A stretch of DNA of 14,217 bases, taken from positions 1-14,217 of the forward strand of contig JAGVEK010000325.1 of assembly GCA_020058315.1 (NCBI GenBank), read 5' to 3'. The notes below the pieces were generated by a model. That model searched no databases, had not been told where the DNA came from, and saw only the letters and a program-made list of their open reading frames with translations. The position numbers and the translations under genes were made by a program. Positions 1 to 6,728 of the stretch are shown here, piece after piece; position 1 is the stretch's first letter, and each line of letters opens with the position of its first letter. Source of the DNA: Candidatus Zixiibacteriota bacterium. Lineage in GTDB: Bacteria > Zixibacteria > MSB-5A5 > WJJR01.

Positions 1-353
1 CATCCGGGTCGGCGCATCCGAACAACGAATCGGGCTGGGGATTAGTCCGAGCCGCACGGGCGTCGGGACTTCCGGGGATCTACTCTTCCCCAGGGATTCA
101 AGCGTGGCCCAATCCGATGGAAGAATGGGTGAGAATCGGGACACCTGATACGAGTACTTCACAAGCCTCCCATCTTGAGGTTTTCACGTCGGCCGGACAG
201 CCGGTGTTCTCTGGTGAGTTCTGGGGGAATACGACTGTTTGGCACGGCACCAATCATGATGGCCTGCCGGTTGCATCAGGCATCTACATCCTCTGGATCA
301 AGACACCGGTCCAAGAAGGAAGTGTGAAGGTGGCGCTGATCCGCCGCAATTAG
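1..353 (+). CDS. Secreted subtilisin-like (S8) serine protease, C-terminal fragment with FlgD-like/sorting-like tail
   Basis: The reading frame is open from the left edge (first full codon at base 3) to a TAG stop at 351-353, so only the last 116 residues are present and the start lies outside the window. The first visible residues, SGSAHPNNESGWGLVRAARA, resemble the final helix of the peptidase S8 (subtilase) catalytic domain, where 'N.(Y/S)GWG.(I/V)(D/R)A' is typical. After a short linker comes 'AWPNP', then a beta-rich segment ending in TVWHGTNHDGLPVASGIYIL and 'VKVALIRRN'. That pattern (W.G.n..G.pv.sGiY, then a basic end) matches FlgD-like Ig folds and type A C-terminal sorting-like domains of exported proteins. 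I infer an extracellular or surface-attached protease. The catalytic Asp, His and Ser residues would lie upstream and cannot be checked. The tail assignment is firmer than the protease assignment, which rests on about 20 residues. Confidence 0.72.
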   Translation, partial: SGSAHPNNESGWGLVRAARASGLPGIYSSPGIQAWPNPMEEWVRIGTPDTSTSQASHLEVFTSAGQPVFSGEFWGNTTVWHGTNHDGLPVASGIYILWIKTPVQEGSVKVALIRRN

Positions 354-378
354 GGAATTTGGGCCGGGTGATTTGGCA

Positions 379-407
379 TTGATCGAAGCTGTGGCGTGGC
401 GTATACT
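379..407 (+). promoter_or_regulatory. sigma70-type promoter of the tRNA-Gly gene
   Basis: TTGATC at 379-384 (-35) and TATACT at 402-407 (-10) are separated by exactly 17 bases. A start about 7 bases after the -10 box would fall near 414, giving a leader of about 8 nt before the mature tRNA 5' end at 422. This is the expected length for removal by RNase P. The promoter is seen only as a sequence match. Confidence 0.7.
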
Positions 408-421
408 CGTGGTCGCATGAC

Positions 422-495
422 GCGGGAGTAACTCAGTTGGCTAGAGTCACAGCCTTCCAAGCTGTTGGTCGCGGGTTCGAACCCCGTCTCCCGCT
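422..495 (+). tRNA. tRNA-Gly(TCC), reading GGA codons
   Basis: A complete cloverleaf can be folded by eye. The acceptor stem GCGGGAG/CTCCCGC has 7 perfect pairs. The D stem is ACTC/GAGT. The anticodon stem ACAGC/GCTGT closes the loop CTTCCAA with anticodon TCC at its centre. A five-base variable region TGGTC is followed by the T arm GCGGG-TTCGAAC-CCCGT, which has one G-U pair. The unpaired base 495 is T, which fits the U73 discriminator usual for bacterial tRNA-Gly. The 3' CCA is not encoded, so it must be added after transcription. The gene is single, transcribed from its own promoter, and followed directly by a run of six T (495-500) that may help stop transcription. Confidence 0.97.
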
Positions 496-571
496 TTTTT
501 GATCCGGTCGTGTAGAAAACAGATCGCATGTCCCCCCCGCCAATTCGGACAGCGATCCCTTTGCAGAATCT

Positions 572-738
572 ATGATCCACGGGTTATCTGATCAGAATAG
601 GCAGGAAGTCTGGGAGACCATACGCGCTGTGAACGACGCCTGACAAAGGGAAGCCTGGATGACCTCGCTAAGTACTTTCACAAAGACATGGTTGCCGTTG
701 AGCCACATGGGGTGCAGGAGATGCCGGTTCCCTCATGA
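572..738 (+). pseudogene. Decayed NTF2/SnoaL-like (DUF4440-type) protein remnant with a frameshift
   Basis: No intact gene is present here, but two adjacent frames join into one family-like sequence. From ATG 572 the first frame encodes MIHGLSDQNRQEVWETIRAV followed by NDA, then a TGA at 641-643. Shifting by one base, as if the G of a Trp codon had been lost after the Ala codon at 638-640, gives ACA onwards (frame beginning at 643) and encodes TKGSLDDLAKYFHKDMVAVE followed by PHGVQEMPVPS and a TGA at 736-738. The combined 'I.avNdAW.kG.lddLakYFh.dMvav' is the N-terminal helix pair of NTF2-like proteins of the SnoaL/DUF4440/SgcJ type, which bind small ligands or act as small enzymes. Only about 55 codons remain of a usual 120-150, so both a frameshift and a 3' truncation are implied. 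No Shine-Dalgarno sequence is visible. A sequencing error could explain the frameshift but not the missing C-terminal half. Confidence 0.6.
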
Positions 739-792
739 CTTGAGCAACCCGTCCTGCGACACCATCGATTCCGCCACGAAAGGGTAACTTCA

Positions 793-1449
793 ATGACCAG
801 TAACGCGCTTCGCAGAGTTCTGTCGGCATCAGTGGTCGCCATCGCCATAGCGATTGCCGGCTGCCGCGATTCCAACGTTGAGAAAACCGATGTCAAGCAG
901 AGTGACGTCGCCACACAATCCCCCAAAGAGGGTGTCTCCTCTCAGGCTGCGTCTCCCCATGGAACGACATCCGCACCTGTCTCGAGTGCCGCCGGGATCA
1001 CCTGGACCGTACCGGCCTCGTGGAAAGCAGGCGGCGAGCGTCAGATGCGCGTGGCATCCTATGTGATCGGTGAAAGCGGCAAGGAGGCCGATTGCGCCGT
1101 GTTTTACTTCGGCCCAGGACAGGGTGGTGCGGTCGATGCAAATGTGGAGCGCTGGATCAGCCAGTTCGGCCAGCCCGGCGGCGCTGATTCGCGCAAGGCC
1201 GCCAAGATCGATCATCATACCATTGCCGGACTCAAGGTGACGACCATCGATCTGTCCGGCATCTACCTGGCCTCGATGGGCGGGGGGATGTCGCCCAAAT
1301 CAGAACCCCAACCGGGTTTCCGGTTGCTGGGCGCGATCGTCGAGGCACCGGAGGGACCGGTGTTCTTCAAGATCACGGGGCCTGAGCAAACCATGATTCA
1401 GGCGCTCGACGATTTTCAGCAGTTCGTTGAATCAGTCAAGAAGCTTTAG
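793..1449 (+). CDS. Uncharacterised lipoprotein
   Basis: This is a 218-residue protein. The N-terminus is a classical lipoprotein signal: basic MTSNALRR, a hydrophobic stretch SASVVAIAIAIAG, and a lipobox I21-A22-G23-C24, so Cys24 should be lipidated after cleavage by signal peptidase II. Residues 25-67 form a Ser/Thr/Gln-rich linker. The folded part (about 68-218) begins GITWTVPASWK and includes CAVFYFGPGQGGAVDANVER, a GLKVTTIDLSG strand and GPVFFKITGPEQT near the end. I recognise this as a conserved hypothetical type (W-x-VP start, 'AVFYF..GQGG...N..RW..QF', 'G..VFFK.TGP') seen in several environmental bacterial groups, but I know of no assigned function. The start at 793 is supported by the AAAGG sequence about 9 bases upstream and by the signal peptide. 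The gene stands alone between the pseudogene and a hairpin cluster. Confidence 0.82.
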   Translation: MTSNALRRVLSASVVAIAIAIAGCRDSNVEKTDVKQSDVATQSPKEGVSSQAASPHGTTSAPVSSAAGITWTVPASWKAGGERQMRVASYVIGESGKEADCAVFYFGPGQGGAVDANVERWISQFGQPGGADSRKAAKIDHHTIAGLKVTTIDLSGIYLASMGGGMSPKSEPQPGFRLLGAIVEAPEGPVFFKITGPEQTMIQALDDFQQFVESVKKL

Positions 1450-1482
1450 AATCGGTTTCATTACACTGTGAGTTCTTGGTGC

Positions 1483-1590
1483 CACGGCTCTTTAGAGCCG
1501 TGCGTCATCGGTTGCCGCTCTCGTAGAAAGCACGGGTCTGAAGACCCGTGGAACCTCGAAATCACTGCGTATGGCGGTTATGAAACCGCC
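1483..1590. repeat. Cluster of three short perfect hairpins (REP-like) at a convergent gene junction
   Basis: Three inverted repeats lie within 108 bases. Hairpin A (1483-1502) has stem CACGGCTCT/AGAGCCGTG around a 2-base centre TT. Hairpin B (1531-1550) has stem CACGGGTCT/AGACCCGTG around GA. Hairpin C (1573-1590) has stem GGCGGTT/AACCGCC with loop ATGA. A and B are the same 9-bp palindrome differing at one base pair (C-G to G-C), so the pairing is kept. A looser pairing, CCTCCA 1589-1594 with TGGAGG 1612-1617, overlaps the edge of C. There is no T run after any of them, so they are not standard intrinsic terminators. They lie between the converging lipoprotein (+) and phosphoglycosyl transferase (-) genes and occupy most of the 220-base gap 1450-1669. 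The remainder of that gap shows nothing I recognise. Confidence 0.7.
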
Positions 1591-1669
1591 TCCATGCGTT
1601 CCCTCTTCCTGTGGAGGGCTGCGGGAATCGCCACCCTCGTCGTTATTCCAGGGGCGAACGATGACAGCG

Positions 1670-2251
1670 CTACAGGTGCATCAGTGTCCGGAGGATGATC
1701 GACAAGTCGTCCATCAGCCGCCCGTTGTGCACGTACTTGCGTGCGAGTTCGATCTTTCGGGGCAGAACATTCTTAAGATAGAATTCCTCCGGGGCGGCGG
1801 CTGAAGCGAGCATCGCGCCTTCGTGACGAAACTCGATACTGGCCTCATCAGTGATGCCGGGGCGTACCTGAAGGATTTCCTCGTAGTCGCGCCGAAACAT
1901 CCCGACGTAATAGGGGACTTCCGGACGCGGCCCCACGAAACTCATTTCGCCCCGGAGAACATTGATGAGCTGGGGCAGTTCGTCCAATTTGGTCCGGCGG
2001 AGAAACCTGCCGAATGGGGTCACGCGCGGGTCTCCGTAAACCGTGATGGGTGGATCGGAGAGGGCATCATGGCGCATGGTCCGGAACTTGCAGATCCGAA
2101 AGATCTTGAAGTGCCTGCCGACACGATCCTGCCGGAAGAGCACGGGGCCGGAGCTGGAACACTTCACGCCGACGGCCGCGACCAGAATGACCGGCGACAG
2201 CAGGATCAAACCCAGGAACGAAAAGATCAGATCAAAAGCGCGCTTTGCCAT
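1670..2251 (-). CDS. Monotopic phosphoglycosyl transferase (bacterial sugar transferase family, PglC/WcaJ type)
   Basis: The enzyme transfers a sugar-1-phosphate from a UDP-sugar to undecaprenyl phosphate at the inner membrane, the first membrane step in making a lipid-linked glycan. At 193 residues it is the minimal PglC-like form, without the multi-spanning N-terminal part of WcaJ or WbaP. Residues 5-30 form the re-entrant membrane helix, which contains the Ser19-Pro20 kink. Then come GPVLFRQDRVG (35-45), KFRTM (55-59), the catalytic Asp90-Glu91 dyad in KLDELPQLINVLRGEMS and the FVGPRPE motif (105-111). I chose ATG 2251, one base after the preceding aminotransferase stop, over a longer frame from 2314, because family members begin just before the KRAFDLI helix. 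The longer start would overlap the upstream gene by 62 bases. No strong ribosome binding site is visible, so translation is probably coupled to the upstream gene. The sugar specificity cannot be read from the sequence. Confidence 0.92.
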   Translation of the reverse strand: MAKRAFDLIFSFLGLILLSPVILVAAVGVKCSSSGPVLFRQDRVGRHFKIFRICKFRTMRHDALSDPPITVYGDPRVTPFGRFLRRTKLDELPQLINVLRGEMSFVGPRPEVPYYVGMFRRDYEEILQVRPGITDEASIEFRHEGAMLASAAAPEEFYLKNVLPRKIELARKYVHNGRLMDDLSIILRTLMHL

Positions 2252-2252
2252 C

Positions 2253-3425
2253 TTACCGGCCGTGCTTCCGGCAGATCGAAACGACCTCATCGATGACCGA
2301 ATCCACGTCCGCATCGGTCATAGCGGGGTAAAGAGGAAGACTGATCACCCGGCGGTAGGTTGCGTATGCGCGCGGGAAATCCTCCGGGCGGTATCCCCAG
2401 GCTTCCCGGTAGTAAGGATGGATATGAAGCGGAATGAAATGCACTGAGGTCCCAATCTTCGCGCTTCTCAGTTCCTCGATAAACGTGTCGCGATCGATGG
2501 TCAGGCGGTCAAGCCGCAGCTTGATGATGTAAAGGTGCCAGGAATGAACTCCACCGGAAGGAGGGTCGGCAGGGGTCTCGATGAATTCCGGCAGGCGGGC
2601 AAACGCGGCTGTGTACCGGCGCGCAATCGCCTGCCGCCGCCGGTGGAACTCGTCCGCCTTGCGCAGTTGCGCGATCCCCAAAGACGCCGCGAGGTCAGTC
2701 ATGTTGTATTTGAACCCTGGCGCCAGGATTTCGTAATACCAACTGCCTGACGCCGTGTAGCGCGTCCAGGCATTCTTGCTGATTCCATGCAGGCTCATCA
2801 CGCGCATCCGCCCGGCAAGAGCATCATCATCGGTCGCGGCCATGCCGCCCTCGCCGGTCGTAATCGTCTTGGTGGAGTAAAATGAGAAACAGGTGACATG
2901 CCCGATTGTCCCGATCATCCTCCCGTTGTAGAGAGTGGGGAATGTGTGGGCCGCGTCCTCGATGACTCGAAGTCCATAAGTCTCTGCGAGAGACATGATC
3001 GCGTCCATGTCGCACGCCAGTCCGGCCATGTGGACGGGCAGGATCACCTTGGGCCGTGAGCATCGCTGAATCGCCTCATCCAGCAGTGCAACATCCATAT
3101 TCATCGTCACCGGATCAATGTCGACGAAGACAGGTCTGGCGCCCAGGTAGTGGATGACTTCGCCCGTAGCCGCAAACGTCATCGGAGTCGTGATCACTTC
3201 ATCGCCGGAGCAGACACCGACGGCTTCCAAAGCCAGATGCAGAGCTGCCGTGCATGAATTTACCGCGACGGCGTGACGGCAGCCCAGGTACGCGGCGAAC
3301 TGTTCTTCAAAACGCCGCACCTTGGGACCGGTCGTCAGCCACCCGCTCCGGAGAGTATCCACAACCTCGGCGATCTCCTCCTCACCGATGGTCGGGGCGG
3401 AAAATGGAAGAAAGAAGTCACGCAT
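2253..3425 (-). CDS. DegT/DnrJ/EryC1/StrS-family PLP-dependent sugar aminotransferase
   Basis: Members of this family transfer an amino group, usually from glutamate, to a keto-sugar attached to a nucleotide (for example UDP-4-amino or GDP-perosamine-type sugars) in the cytoplasm. The 390-residue length is typical. Visible landmarks are the N-terminal GWLTTGPKVRRFEEQFAAYL (28-47), the cofactor phosphate region NSCTAALHLAL (56-66), TTPMTFAATGEV (79-90), EDAAHTF (156-162) with the PLP-ring Asp157, and SFYSTKTITTGEGGM (181-195) with the expected Schiff-base Lys186. The C-terminal H-F-I-P-L-H-I-H-P-Y-Y segment is also characteristic. The gene begins 15 bases after the rnr stop and ends one base before the phosphoglycosyl transferase start, so the last two genes probably supply an amino-sugar and load it (or a related sugar) on the lipid carrier. 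The exact product could be any of several 3- or 4-amino sugars. Confidence 0.93.
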   Translation of the reverse strand: MRDFFLPFSAPTIGEEEIAEVVDTLRSGWLTTGPKVRRFEEQFAAYLGCRHAVAVNSCTAALHLALEAVGVCSGDEVITTPMTFAATGEVIHYLGARPVFVDIDPVTMNMDVALLDEAIQRCSRPKVILPVHMAGLACDMDAIMSLAETYGLRVIEDAAHTFPTLYNGRMIGTIGHVTCFSFYSTKTITTGEGGMAATDDDALAGRMRVMSLHGISKNAWTRYTASGSWYYEILAPGFKYNMTDLAASLGIAQLRKADEFHRRRQAIARRYTAAFARLPEFIETPADPPSGGVHSWHLYIIKLRLDRLTIDRDTFIEELRSAKIGTSVHFIPLHIHPYYREAWGYRPEDFPRAYATYRRVISLPLYPAMTDADVDSVIDEVVSICRKHGR

Positions 3426-3440
3426 ACATCAACTCTGCAC

Positions 3441-5639
3441 TCACGGACGTGGCTTGCTCTTCTTCCGGCCCGATTGGCCCCGGCGCGGTCGTGATGTTTC
3501 ATCACTCACCAGAGACTCCGCCAGCGTCAGGTCGATTTCCTGGCGCTCGGAGTCCGTTCGAATCAGGCGGACCTGGATCTTGTCACCAAGATTGAAGGTC
3601 CGTCCCGTGCGCCGTCCGCGCACCCGCCATGCCTCCCGCTCCCAAGTGTAGTAGTCGTCATCGATGCTCGAGAAGCGGACAAGACCATCTACGCCGATTC
3701 CCTCCAGAGACACAAAAAAGCCAAACTCCAGAAAACCAGAGACATGGCCTGTGAATTCATCACCCAGCCGCGACTGAAGATACTCAAGCTGCTTGATGCG
3801 AACCGATTCCCGCTCCGCTTCCTCTGCGGCGCGCTCGCGTTCCGATGTCCTCTTGCCAATGGCGGGCAGGGCTGCTCGCGCGCTGTGCTGCCGGGCTGTG
3901 GTCCAAGTGCCGTCCAGCATTCCCGCCAGGTGCCGGTGAATCCATAAGTCGGGATAGCGGCGGATGGGCGAAGTGAAGTGCGCGTAATGCGGGAACGCCA
4001 ATCCGAAATGCCCCACGTTATCCGGCTGGTAAACTGCCTTCATCAGTGACCGGAGCAGAATCTGGTGGATCATTTCACGACGCGGATCATCCTTCATGCG
4101 ATCGAGCAGGCGGGCCAGGAGCACCGAATTCACGCCACCCTTGACCGAAAAGCGGTACCCGACACTGGTGGCAAAGCTGGCGAACTCCTCCATCTTTTCC
4201 GGATCCGGCGGCGCGTGAACTCGAAACAAACAGGGACGGTTTTTGCGCAGGAACTGGTGAGCCGCACACTGGTTCGCAATCAGCATGAATTCTTCAACGA
4301 GCTGGTGTGAGTGGTCGGAGCGGCGTATTTCGATGCGTTCGGGATGGCCCTGATCATCGAGAATGACCTTCGCTTCCGGAACGTCCAGATCGAGACTGCC
4401 GTTCTGGAAGCGGCGCTGGCGCAACAACTGCGAGAGGCCCCGCATATCATCCAACTGCGCGGTGAATGGCTTGACATTTTTGGAATGCCCGCCTTTGTAG
4501 AAGTAGTCAGACACTTCGTCGTAGCTGAGCTTGGTCCGCGACTGGATGATAGAACGGCAGAAGCGATAACGTCTCAGTTCCCCATCGGCCGACAGATCGA
4601 TCAGACAACTGAATGTCAGGCGGTCCCGCTTGGGACGCAGGCTGCACAGATCGTTCGAAAGTCTCTGCGGCAGCATCGGGATAACCCGATCGACGAGATA
4701 GACACTCGTGCCACGCTCGTACGCCTCGCGATCAAGGGCACTGCCTTCGGTCACGTAACGCGACACGTCGGCGATGTGAACACCGAGTCGCCAGCCGCCA
4801 TCGCCCGCCGCGGCGGGTTCCAGCGAGACGGCATCATCGTGATCCTTGGCATCGACGGGGTCAATCGTAAAGGTGACCAGGTTGCGGAAGTCCTCACGCC
4901 CATCCAGATCTGCGGCGGGAATTTCGTCCGGGAACGCGCGTGCCTCGGCGAGAACATCCTTGGGAAAAGACTGCGGCAGTTGATACTCAGCGATGATCCG
5001 CAGAATGTCAACACCCGGTTCGTCCGGGAATCCCAAGACCTGCGTCACTTTTCCTGTCGGGGTCTGATCAGGGACCTCCCAATCGGTGATGATCACCATC
5101 ACCTGCTGTCCCGGTTCAGCACCCTTGATTGCATTCTCCGGGATGTAGATCTCGCGCAGCGGATGGGGCTGCTCCGGGGTGACATACCAGAAATGCTTGG
5201 CGCGACGGAACACTCCCAATATTGGGGTGCTGCCGCGCGACAAGACTTTGATGATTGCACCCTCGGGAGAGGGTCCATCGCGGTCGGGGTGGAGGCGCAC
5301 CATCACCCGGTCGCCCTCCAGGGCAGTCAGTCGTTCACGCGGGCGAATGTAAATCTCCGGTGGCACTCCTTCACGATCGTCGGAGCGGCAGAACATATGT
5401 CCACCCCGCCGGACGATGATTGTGCCGAGAACCAGGTTGAGCGGGTCTGGGGGAGCCAGGCGGCCGCGTTTGAGCAGGACAATCCGCCCTTCACTCAAGA
5501 GACGTTTCAGCGCGTCGCGGAAGGCAGGATAGTCACGCTCGGGAATCTGCATCAGACGTGCCAATTCCCGCGCCCGCACCGGGCGGCTGGCACCATCCGT
5601 CATGAACCGGACAATGGATTCGGGAGTTATGGGATTCAT
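3441..5639 (-). CDS. rnr: Ribonuclease R (3'-5' exoribonuclease, RNB family)
   Basis: RNase R degrades structured RNA processively from the 3' end and takes part in rRNA quality control and mRNA decay. The 732-residue protein has the full layout: an N-terminal winged-helix region (about 1-60), two cold-shock/OB domains (about 65-205), the RNB catalytic domain (about 245-575), an S1 domain (about 625-710) and a basic tail ending GRKKSKPRP. The catalytic metal site is visible as TIDPVDAKDHDDAVSLE with Asp260, Asp266, Asp268 and Asp269. The downstream RNB signature HYAHFTSPIRRYPD is at 551-564. It is somewhat shorter than the 813-residue E. coli enzyme because the N-terminal and basic tail regions are reduced. 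The start ATG at 5639 lies 51 bases after the mreB stop; a GGAG sequence is present but rather far upstream. A long opposite-strand open frame across 4311-5690 is a shadow of this gene. Confidence 0.97.
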   Translation of the reverse strand: MNPITPESIVRFMTDGASRPVRARELARLMQIPERDYPAFRDALKRLLSEGRIVLLKRGRLAPPDPLNLVLGTIIVRRGGHMFCRSDDREGVPPEIYIRPRERLTALEGDRVMVRLHPDRDGPSPEGAIIKVLSRGSTPILGVFRRAKHFWYVTPEQPHPLREIYIPENAIKGAEPGQQVMVIITDWEVPDQTPTGKVTQVLGFPDEPGVDILRIIAEYQLPQSFPKDVLAEARAFPDEIPAADLDGREDFRNLVTFTIDPVDAKDHDDAVSLEPAAAGDGGWRLGVHIADVSRYVTEGSALDREAYERGTSVYLVDRVIPMLPQRLSNDLCSLRPKRDRLTFSCLIDLSADGELRRYRFCRSIIQSRTKLSYDEVSDYFYKGGHSKNVKPFTAQLDDMRGLSQLLRQRRFQNGSLDLDVPEAKVILDDQGHPERIEIRRSDHSHQLVEEFMLIANQCAAHQFLRKNRPCLFRVHAPPDPEKMEEFASFATSVGYRFSVKGGVNSVLLARLLDRMKDDPRREMIHQILLRSLMKAVYQPDNVGHFGLAFPHYAHFTSPIRRYPDLWIHRHLAGMLDGTWTTARQHSARAALPAIGKRTSERERAAEEAERESVRIKQLEYLQSRLGDEFTGHVSGFLEFGFFVSLEGIGVDGLVRFSSIDDDYYTWEREAWRVRGRRTGRTFNLGDKIQVRLIRTDSERQEIDLTLAESLVSDETSRPRRGQSGRKKSKPRP

Positions 5640-5690
5640 TCCGAGCGATCACTCCGCCGAAACCACCGGGACAATCCATCCCGCCGGTGA

Positions 5691-6719
5691 TCAGTCCCGG
5701 CGGCTGCGGATCAACACCTTGCTATACTGGGCCATGTTCTCCAGCACGTGTCCCGTGCCACGGACCACACAGGTCAAAGGATCATCGGCCACGTTGACCG
5801 GCAGGTTGGTTTCCTGGCGCAGGCGTTTATCAAGACCACGCAGGAGCGCCCCGCCACCGGTCAGGACGATGCCCCGGTCGAGGATGTCGCTGGACAACTC
5901 CGGAGGTGTTCGTTCGAGCGACTGCCGCACGGCTTCCACAATGGCATCGACCGGCTCGGTCAGCGCCTCTCGGACCTGCACGGAGGAGAGCTTCATGGTC
6001 TTGGGCACACCCGCGATCAGATCGCGTCCCTTGATCTCCATTGACTCCTCGCGATCGAGAGAAAAGGCGGAGCCAATGCGAATCTTGATTTCCTCGGCGG
6101 TCAGCTCGCCGATCAGGATGTTGTAGTTCTTCTTCAGGTAGAGAACAATAGCCTCATTCATTTCATCGCCGGCGATGCGGATCGACTTGTTGTTGACGAT
6201 GCCGGAGAGGGCAATCACGGCGATTTCCGACGTCCCGCCGCCAATGTCGATGACCATGATGCCCGATGCCTCGTCCACGGGCAATCCCACGCCGATGGCA
6301 GCGGCCATCGGTTCCTGGATCAGGTAGACTTCGCGCGCACCCGCATTCTCGGCGGAGTCGCGAACGGCTCGCTTCTCGACCTCTGTGATCCCCGACGGCA
6401 CTGAGATCACGATCTTGGGTTTCATCAGGTAACGGTGACGAACAACGCGGCGGATGAAATCTGAGAGGAGTTTCTCCGTGATCTCGAAATCGGCGATGAC
6501 GCCATCCCTGAGCGGGCGCACCGCGCGGATATCGTCCGGAGTCCGCCCGAGCATTTGCTTGGCCGCCGCGCCGACCGCGACCACGCGGCCGGTGTTGACT
6601 TCCGTGGCAACAACCGAGGGTTCGTTCAGGACAATTCCGATTCCGCGGACAAACACCAGCGTATTCGCCGTTCCCAGGTCGATCCCAATATCACTGGATA
6701 TTAAGTCAAAGAATGACAT
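5691..6719 (-). CDS. mreB: Rod shape-determining protein MreB (bacterial actin)
   Basis: MreB polymerises with ATP on the inner face of the cytoplasmic membrane and directs the elongation machinery for lateral cell-wall growth. The 342-residue length is standard. The actin-fold nucleotide motifs are all present: phosphate-1 loop DIGIDLGTANT (10-20), the QEPMAAAIG segment (135-143) containing the conserved hydrolysis-associated Glu136, phosphate-2 loop DIGGGTSEIAV (158-168) and the adenosine motif LTGGGALLRG (286-295). The N-terminal MSFFDLISSD precedes the first strand and may act in membrane binding. An AGGA Shine-Dalgarno sequence 7 bases before the ATG overlaps the stop codon of the upstream HD-domain gene (9-bp gap), so the two are almost certainly co-transcribed. 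The usual mreC and mreD partners do not follow; rnr does. Confidence 0.97.
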   Translation of the reverse strand: MSFFDLISSDIGIDLGTANTLVFVRGIGIVLNEPSVVATEVNTGRVVAVGAAAKQMLGRTPDDIRAVRPLRDGVIADFEITEKLLSDFIRRVVRHRYLMKPKIVISVPSGITEVEKRAVRDSAENAGAREVYLIQEPMAAAIGVGLPVDEASGIMVIDIGGGTSEIAVIALSGIVNNKSIRIAGDEMNEAIVLYLKKNYNILIGELTAEEIKIRIGSAFSLDREESMEIKGRDLIAGVPKTMKLSSVQVREALTEPVDAIVEAVRQSLERTPPELSSDILDRGIVLTGGGALLRGLDKRLRQETNLPVNVADDPLTCVVRGTGHVLENMAQYSKVLIRSRRD

Positions 6720-6728
6720 GCGTAATTC

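Noticed and set aside
495..500. A T6 run directly after the tRNA as an intrinsic terminator
   Set aside because: There is no separate hairpin; only the tRNA acceptor stem precedes it. It may help termination but I would not list it as a terminator.
1483..1590. The three hairpins as a CRISPR array or as intrinsic terminators
   Set aside because: The palindromes differ in sequence and are too short and few for CRISPR repeats, and no T tract follows any of them.
4311..5690. A 459-codon open frame on the plus strand opposite rnr
   Set aside because: It is fully antisense to a well-supported RNase R gene, its protein has no recognisable motif, and GC-rich genes routinely produce such long shadow frames.
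5646..5691. GATCAC...GTGATC inverted repeat between mreB and rnr
   Set aside because: The six-base arms are 34 bases apart, which is within chance for a GC-rich spacer.
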